Of a stretch of DNA of 7,104 nucleotides, positions 1 to 5,923 are shown piece by piece. Position 1 is the stretch's first letter. The number at the start of each line of letters is the position of its first letter. Made by a program: the position numbers and the translations under genes. This DNA is from Pseudomonadota bacterium. Lineage in GTDB: Bacteria > Pseudomonadota > Gammaproteobacteria > Pseudomonadales > Pseudohongiellaceae. Where the stretch lies: contig JADFOC010000135.1 in assembly GCA_022563075.1 (NCBI GenBank), positions 1 to 7,104 of the forward strand, read 5' to 3'. The notes under the pieces were generated by a model. It saw nothing but the letters and a program-made list of their open reading frames with translations, was not told where the DNA came from and made no database searches.

Positions 1-267
1 AACGACCGTGTCCTGGCTCGCCTCGAAAGTAATGGCCAGCTCTACGTGGCCGCGAATCACTGGCCGCGGGCCTGGTACCGACAGGCATCGGCGAATCCCC
101 ACGTACAAATCGCCCTGGATCTGGATGGTGAGCCAGCACCTTATCTAGCCGTGGCGGTAAGCGATGAAGAACACGATCGTGTCGACAGCGACAACAACCT
201 GGGTATCGTTTTTCGAGTCTTGACCGGTTTTCCGCCGAGGTATTTTTTCCGGCTGGAACCTCGTTAG
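1..267 (+). CDS. Nitroreductase/quinone reductase-like protein, C-terminal part (5' end outside window)
   Basis: The frame is open from the first base and ends at TAG (265-267), giving 88 residues of a truncated C-terminus. An internal GTG at 46 is not a convincing start because the upstream frame already reads as ordinary protein (NDRVLARLESNGQLYVA). The pattern 'LYVAANHWPRAWYRQ..ANPHVQI', then a short strand pair and a final 'GFPPRYFFRLEPR', resembles the split-barrel flavin/F420-binding fold of the deazaflavin-dependent nitroreductase family. There the 'WY..l.aNP.v.v' segment follows the cofactor-binding strand. The cofactor-binding N-terminal half is not visible, so cofactor and substrate cannot be judged. 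It converges on the peptidase gene with only 7 bases between stops, and no terminator hairpin is evident. The family call rests on pattern memory; another small beta-barrel protein is possible. Confidence 0.6.
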   Translation, partial: NDRVLARLESNGQLYVAANHWPRAWYRQASANPHVQIALDLDGEPAPYLAVAVSDEEHDRVDSDNNLGIVFRVLTGFPPRYFFRLEPR

Positions 268-274
268 CGGCAGC

Positions 275-658
275 TTAGCAATTGACAGGGCTCACGATTT
301 CACGCCATGGCTCTCCCGCTGCGTAACCTGAAATTCTGAGCCAACGGTAGTGGCGCAAGACTTTATTGGAAACCACTCTCTGTTGCAGGTTGTCCAGAAT
401 CCAGCCTTCTACTTCTACCACCAGATGTCTCTCTCCTTCCACTTCACAATAAACCAAACGATTTGGAATTTGATCGCGCCGCAACAAGATGCGACAAGCC
501 AGACAAAAACCGTCGCAATCATCTCGTAGTATTTTGTTAGCATCGTACCCTGGCGGCGGCATTTCCCAATGCTCCCCCCCGGTGTCGTTTTCGAAGATAA
601 AGTTTTTATTGACCCGCCTGAATACTTTTTGCAAGGCGTGTTTCAATGCCACTTCCAT
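275..658 (-). CDS. Short transglutaminase-like cysteine peptidase (BTLCP type)
   Basis: This is a 127-residue predicted cysteine peptidase or transglutaminase-fold protein. The core is visible: Cys48 in 'RDDCDGFCLACR' (the family 'gDCdd.a..k' nucleophile motif), His78 in 'EGERHLVVEV', and Asp89 in 'GWILDNLQQRV'. The order Cys, His, Asp with 'W.LDN' is that of the bacterial transglutaminase-like cysteine proteinase family. Members of that family are often longer and exported, some working beside LapD-type systems. This one is short and has no signal peptide or transmembrane segment. ATG at 658 is chosen over the in-frame TTG at 664 because AGGGGA (665-670, read on the minus strand) sits 6 bases before it. 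No adhesin, LapD or secretion gene is nearby, so its substrate is unknown. It may instead belong to small soluble relatives acting in the cytoplasm. Confidence 0.82.
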   Translation of the reverse strand: MEVALKHALQKVFRRVNKNFIFENDTGGEHWEMPPPGYDANKILRDDCDGFCLACRILLRRDQIPNRLVYCEVEGERHLVVEVEGWILDNLQQRVVSNKVLRHYRWLRISGYAAGEPWREIVSPVNC

Positions 659-1038
659 TAGCAATCCCCTTTCTCGTCGGCCTTTCTGAGTTCGGTACTG
701 CCAAGCGGAGGGGGGATGACTTCTCCTGTTCTAAAGGGTTCTGGTTGTATGCCTTGCTGGGAACCGATGCCTACTTCTTCGATTTCCAAGAGTCGGGAAC
801 CACCAACCGCGCATTCAGCGATGTCGGCGCGGACGGTAGCAGTTATTGTTGGGATACTTTGCGCAATCGGGAACACTCGATAGCCAGCGGAAGTGCCCAG
901 TCCATCTCGGGAATATTGTTTCTACAACTGGAAGACGACAGCCACCTTGTCCTGCAACGAAGCACACAGCTATCACTGTGTCCCCAGGATACCAGCGAGC
1001 TAGTATTTGACGACAGTGCGGTGCAGTTTGAACGTTGA
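646..1038 (+). CDS. Hypothetical ORF, doubtful
   Basis: An open frame of 130 codons with no recognised domain. The N-terminus 'MPLPLAIPFLVGLSEF' is mildly hydrophobic but too short to be a clear signal peptide. The rest is acidic and polar, with 'SGILFLQLEDDSHLVLQ' near residue 90. For it: the length, and a third-codon-position GC content that looks higher than that of the competing minus-strand frame. Against it: it starts inside the 5' end of the divergent peptidase gene (overlap 646-658), has only a weak AAGG (633-636) upstream, and would leave the peptidase promoter inside its own coding region. A start at a later codon is possible. If it is not a gene, 659-1057 is an intergenic stretch of about 400 bases with nothing else I can identify. 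Confidence 0.3.
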   Translation: MPLPLAIPFLVGLSEFGTAKRRGDDFSCSKGFWLYALLGTDAYFFDFQESGTTNRAFSDVGADGSSYCWDTLRNREHSIASGSAQSISGILFLQLEDDSHLVLQRSTQLSLCPQDTSELVFDDSAVQFER

Positions 1039-1057
1039 TTGCAGTGGGAATGAGGAC

Positions 1058-1876
1058 TTAGTCGTCTCCTAACAAGTTTTTGACTTCGCCTGCAGCGGCC
1101 ATGTTCGCAAGCCAGCTAAACGAACCCTGCTGCAACATTTGCTTGCCTGCCTGAAGCACCGGGGCCACCGCCGCCCAGTTAAGCGCCCCACCGACGCTGA
1201 TTCGGGTCGCCCCGGCGGCAGAGAGTTGTGCCACAGTGGCCCCAGGGATAAACGATGCCAATACGTTAAATGGCTTATTTATCTCAGCCGTGATCTGGCG
1301 CAGTTGTTCCAGGGTTCTAATTCCCGGCGCGTATAAGACATCAGCTCCGGCGGCTTCGAATGCCTGCAGGCGTTTGATGGTGTCGTCCAGGTCCTGTACC
1401 CCGCGCAACAGGTTTTCTGCTCGCGCGGTAAGCTGCAACGGGACATCCAATTCCTTAATCACTTCGGCGGCGGCTTGCACCCGATCTACCGCCAACGAAA
1501 ACTCGTAGAGAGTATGATCGTCTCGGCCATAGTCTTCGATAGAGCAGCCAGCTACTCCGGTAGCGGCGAGTCGCTTGATATTATCTGCCACCGCCTCGGG
1601 TGCGTCGGCAAATCCATTTTCAAAATCTGCATTCAACGGGATGGTGGTTGCAGCGGCGAGCTGACGGCAATGTTGCAGTTTCTCTTCGAGGCTGACTTCC
1701 CCATCGACCCGGCCCAGCGTGTAGGCAAACCCCGAACTGGTTGTCGCCAGGGCTTTGAATCCCAGTCCCTGCAAGAGCTTGGCCGAGCCGACATCCCACG
1801 GGTTGGGGATTACCCAGGCCGAGCTGGCTCGGTGTAGTTCGGCAAGGCGTTCACATTTTTGCAATTGACTTGTCAT
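1058..1876 (-). CDS. Isocitrate lyase/phosphoenolpyruvate mutase superfamily enzyme
   Basis: A full-length 272-residue TIM-barrel enzyme of the ICL/PEPM superfamily, which makes or breaks C-C or P-C bonds next to a carboxylate in Mg2+-bound alpha-keto acids. Visible signatures are 'NPWDVGSAK' (25-33), the substrate-loop region 'TTSSGFAYTLG' (45-55), the metal site 'NADFENGF' (Asp84, Glu86), 'GCSIEDYG' (Glu114/Asp115) and 'LTARAEN' (Arg152). The Lys-Arg/Lys-Cys-Gly-His catalytic loop of isocitrate and methylisocitrate lyases, expected just after the Glu-Asp pair, is absent: 'YGRDDHTLYEF' stands there. It is therefore probably not a true isocitrate lyase. It belongs to the broad uncharacterised branch that also contains phosphonopyruvate- and oxaloacetate-acting enzymes. 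The cytoplasmic location follows from the lack of a signal peptide. The ATG has AGGAG a few bases upstream and overlaps the end of the upstream membrane-protein fragment as ATGA, which suggests coupled translation. Confidence 0.95.
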   Translation of the reverse strand: MTSQLQKCERLAELHRASSAWVIPNPWDVGSAKLLQGLGFKALATTSSGFAYTLGRVDGEVSLEEKLQHCRQLAAATTIPLNADFENGFADAPEAVADNIKRLAATGVAGCSIEDYGRDDHTLYEFSLAVDRVQAAAEVIKELDVPLQLTARAENLLRGVQDLDDTIKRLQAFEAAGADVLYAPGIRTLEQLRQITAEINKPFNVLASFIPGATVAQLSAAGATRISVGGALNWAAVAPVLQAGKQMLQQGSFSWLANMAAAGEVKNLLGDD

Positions 1877-2398
1877 CGAGAAGTCTCCTGTCGGTTGTTG
1901 AATTGTTTGAAGAGGCCGACGCTCAGTGCGGCAATCGCGATGGAGGCGGCCATATACAGCAACCGGAATATTGTCGGGCTCAGCAGGGCTTTTAGTCCGG
2001 GCAGGCCTTGATTACCGCCAGGTGGAATTAATTGCATAGTGCTTTCCCAATATCGACTGGTATTACCGCGATTGCCGGAACTGCCAGCCGGCTTGCCAAC
2101 TTGCCCGTGTATTTAAACGCAAGCCCGGCGAACCAGCCTGCATACAAGAGGGGAAACAGCATGTCCAATAACACAGTCATCACAAGTGCGAGCGCTTCTG
2201 TGTTTCCGTGATCGATGCCGACAATGCTTCGACCTGATCAACCACTCCGATGCCGCCGAAGACGACTCCACCTGCGGATGGCGTCCACAGCGTAAAACCT
2301 AGCATCGGTGCCACCGCCAGAACCAATAGCATGCATAATATGCCGGTACTGGTTATTCCGTTTTTCAATAGCGAACAATCCTGCTTTACTACTGCCAA
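1873..2398 (-). pseudogene. Frameshifted gene for a small four-helix membrane protein
   Basis: Three consecutive minus-strand frames join into one membrane protein. Fragment A runs from TTG 2398 to about 2210, with the helix 'GILCMLLVLAVAPMLGFTLW' and then 'VVDQVEALSASI'. Fragment B runs from about 2207 to 2049, with 'ALALVMTVLLDMLFPLLYAG' followed by 'WFAGLAF' and then 'LAVPAIAVIPVDI'. Fragment C runs from about 2046 to 1873 with 'FRLLYMAASIAIAALSVGLF'. Frame A continues only to a stop at 2180, and frame B to a stop at 2028. Each junction is explained by loss of one base, the second in a G run at 2046-2048. The reconstructed protein (about 170 residues) has the layout of uncharacterised four-helix proteins with a 'D..FPLLY' second helix. 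The start is unsure: TTG 2368 is an alternative. Fragment C alone is an intact 54-codon ORF (ATG 2037) with GGGAAAG upstream, so it could be translated separately. The frameshifts may be real decay or sequencing error. Confidence 0.68.
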
Positions 2399-2471
2399 TG
2401 CAGCTCAGATGGATTAAGCTTTTGCCGCAGTGCAGAAGATAGCATGGGACAGGCTCTTCTCTATCAAAATT

Positions 2472-2486
2472 GAGGTGGAGGTGGAG
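2472..2486 (+). repeat. Short tandem repeat, two and a half copies of GAGGTG
   Basis: GAGGTGGAGGTGGAG lies 43 bases before the chosen start of the next gene. It is purine-rich and ribosome-binding-site-like, but too far away to serve ATG 2529. In the gene's own frame it would encode Glu-Val repeats if translation began further upstream. It is probably incidental. Confidence 0.4.
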
Positions 2487-2528
2487 CGTGCCTGCCATCG
2501 GAAAAATAACCGCAGTACGGGACCTGAG

Positions 2529-3155
2529 ATGAATTTCGAAAAACTCAAGCAGGCAGAACGCTGGTTTCTCAATCGCTATCCGGGAGGCTTCGCCCATCCC
2601 GACATGCAAGCCATCGGCAAGCGACATAAAGTGGACAAGATGATTGTGCTAACCCAAGAGTGTTTCGCCAAGAAAAATTTTCGAGATACCCAAGACATCA
2701 TCGACAACATGGTGAAGATCATCGCTCGTTCTTCGATGGTTTCCATCTTCGAGAAACCGAAGTTTAAGGATCTGGCAAACTCTCTGCGCCCTAAGGAAAA
2801 GAATTTACTGGTGGCTGGTTTGAAAGAGCAGCTACATGGCGATCAGCGCAAAGGATTCGAAAAAATTCTGGATGTGCTCAAGATCGGCAAAATGACGAAG
2901 TGGTCACTGATCAGTATTTGCCCGGTTTACTTTCGACCGCAGCACGAGGTTTTTGTCAAACCCACCACCACCAAGCTGGTGATTGCGCAATTAGAACTGC
3001 ACTCGCTGACCTATAAGCCGATGCCGTCGTGGGCTTTTTATGAGGAATACCGAGCCATCATCAATGACATGAAATCCAAGGTCGATCCCTGTTTGTCACC
3101 CAACAGCCCCGCGTTTTCTGGGTTCTTGATGATGAGCTTGGGCGCGATGGAGTAG
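2529..3155 (+). CDS. Conserved-looking hypothetical protein, 208 residues, soluble
   Basis: I do not recognise a named domain. The protein is basic and mostly helical, with no signal peptide or membrane segment. Distinctive stretches are 'ERWFLNRYPGGFAHPDM' (10-26), 'ARSSMVSIFEKPKFKDLA' (66-83), 'LKEQLHGDQRKGFEKILD' (98-115), 'KWSLISICPVYFRPQHEVFV' (124-143), 'KPMPSWAFYEEYR' (163-175) and a C-terminus 'DPCLSPNSPAFSGFLMM'. The ordered, aromatic- and proline-rich motifs suggest a genuine family rather than a chance ORF. The frame stays open upstream to a GTG at 2430. ATG 2529 is preferred because 'MNFEKLKQAERWF' makes a natural N-terminus and the 33 upstream codons look non-conserved in character. 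The ribosome binding site is weak (CGGGA, 2518-2522). It stands alone, divergent from the broken membrane gene and 143 bases before the cytochrome gene, which has its own leader. Confidence 0.82.
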   Translation: MNFEKLKQAERWFLNRYPGGFAHPDMQAIGKRHKVDKMIVLTQECFAKKNFRDTQDIIDNMVKIIARSSMVSIFEKPKFKDLANSLRPKEKNLLVAGLKEQLHGDQRKGFEKILDVLKIGKMTKWSLISICPVYFRPQHEVFVKPTTTKLVIAQLELHSLTYKPMPSWAFYEEYRAIINDMKSKVDPCLSPNSPAFSGFLMMSLGAME

Positions 3156-3173
3156 ACGGCTCCCAAGTGAAAC

Positions 3174-3226
3174 AGAGACAGCGATCGAGGTTCAAGCCTC
3201 TGTTCGAGCCCGCCACTCCTGTCTCT
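3174..3226. repeat. Inverted repeat AGAGACAG ... CTGTCTCT with a nested GAGG/CCTC stem
   Basis: A perfect 8-base inverted repeat (3174-3181 and 3219-3226) encloses a small inner stem, GAGG (3187-3190) with CCTC (3197-3200). It lies between the end of the hypothetical gene and the candidate cytochrome promoter. No T tract follows, so it is a poor intrinsic terminator. It could be an operator-like site, an mRNA end structure or chance. Confidence 0.35.
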
Positions 3227-3231
3227 ACTAA

Positions 3232-3259
3232 TTGCAGCGTGATTTTCAGGTGTTACACT
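3232..3259 (+). promoter_or_regulatory. Candidate sigma70-type promoter for the cytochrome-dehydrogenase pair
   Basis: TTGCAG (3232-3237), a 16-base spacer and TACACT (3254-3259) lie 40 bases before ATG 3299. Both boxes are imperfect. The -10 region overlaps a small perfect palindrome GTGT-T-ACAC (3250-3258) that could be a regulator contact. Supported by pattern only. Confidence 0.3.
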
Positions 3260-3298
3260 AGGCGTCCTCACCAACACCACAAGAACAAAGGAGTGAGC

Positions 3299-4114
3299 AT
3301 GGGCTTGAATTCGAAGTTTTGGTGGAAATGGCTCCTGGTCGGCGGAACCTTCTGTTTTAGCCTCACCAATATCCCTGCCCTCGCGCAGGAAACAGGGTTT
3401 ATCAACCTCTACAATACCGGCGTCGATATCAGACTGGGCGCACGTTATTTCGAGCGACAATGCTCTCGCTGCCATGGCTTAGATGCGAAAGGCAATGATG
3501 AGACCGGCGCGCCCGATCTCACCGTCAGACTCTCACGAGCCAGCAGCGATGCCGGTGTATTTCGCATCATTCGCGAGGGGATTGCCGGTACTGCCATGCT
3601 GCCGGTGAGTGCCGATGTACCGGACCCGCAGGTCTGGCAACTGGTCACTTATATCGCCTCCCTCAACACCGATCCTGCCAACTTCGATCTGCCCGGCTCG
3701 GTAGCGGCGGGCGCTGCTCTGTTTACCGGCCGGGGCGATTGCGGCAGTTGCCACATGGTCGGGGGTGTCGGTGGACGCCGGGGTCCAGACCTGTCGCGGG
3801 TGGGCGAACGCCGTGACCCGGATGAACTGAAGACCGACCTGATCGACCCCAATGAGACCGTGCTACCACGCTGGTGGACAATTCGAGCCACCGCCACCGA
3901 CGGCACCGTGGTCGAAGGCTGGCGCATGGGCGAAGACACCTTTGGGATCCGTCTCATCGACGCCAATGCCAATCTTTGGTCATTCAGCAAGGAACAGATG
4001 CAATCCTATGAACGGGTCGAAGACTCGACCATGCCAAGCTATGCACAGACATTCAGCGAGAGCGAAATAGACGATTTGGTCGCCTATCTCTTCTCTCTGC
4101 GAAAGGAGAACTAA
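3299..4114 (+). CDS. Exported diheme cytochrome c, electron acceptor of the adjacent PQQ dehydrogenase
   Basis: A 271-residue periplasmic protein. A signal peptide (residues 1-29) has a hydrophobic core and ends 'IPALA', with cleavage likely before Gln30. The first heme domain has CSRCH at 55-59 and probable Met ligand Met100 ('GTAMLP'). The second has CGSCH at 148-152 and probable Met245 ('STMPSY'). The second half, 'GRRGPDLSRVG', 'LIDPNETVLPRWWTI', 'DGTVVEGWRM' and a final 'SMP'-like motif, matches the layout of the heme-binding domain best known from Planctomycetes/Verrucomicrobia. There about 90 residues separate the heme motif from the Met ligand. ATG 3299 is chosen over earlier codons because AAAGGAG lies just upstream (about 3288-3293) and the signal peptide begins exactly there. 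The dehydrogenase gene starts 2 bases after this stop, so the pair is an operon and electrons from PQQ probably pass to these hemes and on to an oxidase. Confidence 0.95.
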   Translation: MGLNSKFWWKWLLVGGTFCFSLTNIPALAQETGFINLYNTGVDIRLGARYFERQCSRCHGLDAKGNDETGAPDLTVRLSRASSDAGVFRIIREGIAGTAMLPVSADVPDPQVWQLVTYIASLNTDPANFDLPGSVAAGAALFTGRGDCGSCHMVGGVGGRRGPDLSRVGERRDPDELKTDLIDPNETVLPRWWTIRATATDGTVVEGWRMGEDTFGIRLIDANANLWSFSKEQMQSYERVEDSTMPSYAQTFSESEIDDLVAYLFSLRKEN

Positions 4115-4116
4115 GC

Positions 4117-5751
4117 ATGAAACGACTCGCGATCCTGCTGGTATCATTGAGCTTAGCCGTTCAAGTCTCGGCACAGGAAGAGCCATTCCAGACCACCATG
4201 ACACCGGCCTTCAGCCCGGTAACCTGGGAACGACTGCTCAATGCGGCGGACGAACCCGAAAACTGGCTGATGTACTCCGGTAATTTGAGCAGCCAACGTT
4301 TCAGCAAGCTGGACCAGATCAATACCTCGAACGTCGCCGACCTGGAACTCAAGTGGGCCTACCAGATTCCAGTGATCGACCGTGCCGAAACCGTGCCCAT
4401 CGTGGTCGATGGCATCATGTTTATTACCGAGGCGCCCAGCAACGTGGTGGCGGTGGATGCCAGAACCGGTCGTCGTTACTGGCGCTATGACCATGACTTG
4501 CCGGAGGATCTGCGTATCTGTTGCGGACGCAACAACCGCGGCGTGGCCATACTCGGTGAGACGCTGTTCATGAGCACCCTGGATGCACATCTGGTGGCGC
4601 TGGATGCCCGCACCGGCAACCTGCTTTGGGATGTGGCGGTGGCAGATTATGCCAAGGGCTACAGTAAGACGGCGGCGCCCCTGATCGTCAAAGACAAGGT
4701 AGTGACCGGCGTCGCCGGCGGCGAATTTGGCATCCGCGGCTTTATCGATGCCTATGACCCGGCCACCGGTGAACGGCTATGGCGTACTTATACCATCGCC
4801 GGTCCGGGTAACCCGGATGTCTCATCCTGGTCGGAGGACTCCTGGCAAACCGGCGGTGGCGCCAGTTGGATTACCGGCTCCTACGACCCTGAGCTGAACC
4901 AGATCTATTGGGGTACCGGAAACCCGGGTCCCGATTGGAACGGGGATGCCCGCCTGGGGGATAATCTGTACTCGGATTCCGCCCTGGCACTGAATGCCGA
5001 TAACGGCGAAATTGAATGGTATTTCCAGTTTACGCCCCATGATGTGCACGACTGGGATGCGATTCAGGTACCTATTCTGGCGGATATCAATTACCAGGGT
5101 CGCCTGCGTAAGGTAATGATGTGGGCCAATCGCAATGCGTTCTACTACACCATCGATCGTGAGAATGGCGACTTCCTGGTAGGCAAACCCTACGCCCTGC
5201 AAACCTGGGCCCAGGGACTGGATGAAAACGGCAGACCCATTCGGGTTCCCGGCATGTTCCCAACCTATGAAGGCATTGTGGTATCACCCTCCATCGGGGG
5301 TGCTACTAATTGGTGGTCACCCGCGTTTAGCCCGCAGACCGGCTTGTTCTATGTGAACGCATTCGACGGCGAGCAGAAATTTTTCAAGCGAGATGAAGAA
5401 TACACCGAAGGCGAACGTTTCACCGGCGGCGGTGGACAATATATCCAACCTATCGACACTTATTTCAGCGCGATACGGGCCCTCGACCCAAGCACCGGTG
5501 ACATCCGCTGGGAATTCCCGATCCAACCCCGTTCCTCTGCCGGTATCAGCACCACCGCAGGTAATTTACTGTTCAGCGGCAGCGTGGATGGCTACTTCTA
5601 TGCATTGGACGCCCGCACCGGTGAAGAGCTGTGGAACGTTTCCCTCGGCGCGCGCGTGCATGCAGCACCGATGACATTCTCTGTAGATGGGGAACAGTTC
5701 GTTACCATAGCGGCCGGCAATGTGGTGATGACATTTGGCTTAAAGGACTAA
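4117..5751 (+). CDS. PQQ-dependent quinoprotein alcohol dehydrogenase, Asp-x-Asp (lanthanide-type) active site
   Basis: A 544-residue periplasmic eight-bladed propeller enzyme that oxidises an alcohol or aldehyde with PQQ. The signal peptide is residues 1-19 ('LLVSLSLAVQVSAQ'). By alignment from memory to methanol/ethanol dehydrogenases: vicinal disulfide Cys135-Cys136 ('ICCGRNNRGVA'); metal-binding Glu203 ('GGEFGIRG'); PQQ-stacking Trp251 ('GGGASW'); metal-binding Asn269 ('GTGNPGPDWN'); catalytic Asp312 with Asp314 two residues on ('TPHDVHDWDA'); and Arg339 ('ANRNAFYYTIDRENG'). Propeller docking repeats such as 'ALDARTGNLLW' (161-171) and 'ALDARTGEELW' (497-507) recur. Asp314 falls where calcium enzymes have Ala, Ser or Thr and lanthanide enzymes have Asp. 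At 544 residues it is shorter than the usual ~600, and it has no fused cytochrome domain. The AAGGAG ribosome site lies inside the end of the cytochrome gene. No PQQ biosynthesis gene is in view, and the substrate cannot be told from sequence. Confidence 0.96.
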   Translation: MKRLAILLVSLSLAVQVSAQEEPFQTTMTPAFSPVTWERLLNAADEPENWLMYSGNLSSQRFSKLDQINTSNVADLELKWAYQIPVIDRAETVPIVVDGIMFITEAPSNVVAVDARTGRRYWRYDHDLPEDLRICCGRNNRGVAILGETLFMSTLDAHLVALDARTGNLLWDVAVADYAKGYSKTAAPLIVKDKVVTGVAGGEFGIRGFIDAYDPATGERLWRTYTIAGPGNPDVSSWSEDSWQTGGGASWITGSYDPELNQIYWGTGNPGPDWNGDARLGDNLYSDSALALNADNGEIEWYFQFTPHDVHDWDAIQVPILADINYQGRLRKVMMWANRNAFYYTIDRENGDFLVGKPYALQTWAQGLDENGRPIRVPGMFPTYEGIVVSPSIGGATNWWSPAFSPQTGLFYVNAFDGEQKFFKRDEEYTEGERFTGGGGQYIQPIDTYFSAIRALDPSTGDIRWEFPIQPRSSAGISTTAGNLLFSGSVDGYFYALDARTGEELWNVSLGARVHAAPMTFSVDGEQFVTIAAGNVVMTFGLKD

Positions 5752-5761
5752 GCCGCTGGCA

Positions 5762-5792
5762 TTGAACTGAGTGTCAGACGACTGTATTTAAT
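5762..5792 (+). promoter_or_regulatory. Candidate promoter for the membrane-anchored regulator
   Basis: TTGAAC (5762-5767) is followed after 17 bases by TATTTA (5785-5790), or after 19 bases by the better -10 match TTTAAT (5787-5792). It lies just after the dehydrogenase stop and about 140 bases before TTG 5932, leaving a long leader. Pattern evidence only. Confidence 0.3.
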
Positions 5793-5826
5793 ACGCGCTC
5801 TGGCACTAACTTGTGCGGTAGTCGTC
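5777..5826. repeat. Inverted repeat GACGACT ... AGTCGTC in the regulator leader
   Basis: Perfect 7-base arms at 5777-5783 and 5820-5826, 36 bases apart. The left arm falls inside the candidate promoter spacer. The separation suits either a large mRNA stem or two half-sites for a DNA-binding protein; autoregulation is conceivable but unproven. Confidence 0.3.
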
Positions 5827-5830
5827 GCAT

Positions 5831-5843
5831 CGATGTGGCATCG
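5831..5843. repeat. Small inverted repeat CGATG-TGG-CATCG
   Basis: Perfect 5-base arms around a 3-base loop, immediately after the right arm of the larger inverted repeat. Within it, CATCGATG (5829-5836) is also palindromic. It is in the untranslated leader if TTG 5932 is the start, and is a candidate operator or hairpin. Confidence 0.3.
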
Positions 5844-5917
5844 TGGTGACAGTCATAAGTTTGTCGTCATCATGCCGCTTTCTTTCTGCGATACTGCTAC
5901 GTCACAAATTCCAGTCG

Positions 5918-5923
5918 AAGGAG
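5918..5923 (+). promoter_or_regulatory. Ribosome binding site deciding a TTG start
   Basis: AAGGAG lies 8 bases before TTG 5932. The in-frame ATG codons upstream (5833-region GTG/ATG and 5872) have no comparable site, so this motif fixes the start of the regulator gene. Confidence 0.75.

Noticed and set aside
658..876. Minus-strand 72-codon frame from a GTG, ending TAATG on the peptidase start
   Set aside because: No recognisable motif, no ribosome site at the GTG, third-base composition near random, and the frame is closed by a stop not far upstream. Mentioned only as a competitor in the findings.
2430..2528. Upstream extension of the 208-residue protein to a GTG
   Set aside because: The extra 33 residues look like untranslated leader and ATG 2529 gives a natural N-terminus.
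2238..2627. Minus-strand 129-codon frame
   Set aside because: Antisense to the start of the 208-residue gene and overlapping fragment A of the membrane gene; low-complexity Arg/His text with no motif.
3167..3298. Upstream extension of the cytochrome gene
   Set aside because: It would bury the signal peptide at residue 45 and ignores the strong AAAGGAG before ATG 3299.
3038..5526. Several minus-strand frames of 60-145 codons opposite the cytochrome and dehydrogenase genes
   Set aside because: Antisense shadows of well-supported genes, without motifs or ribosome sites.
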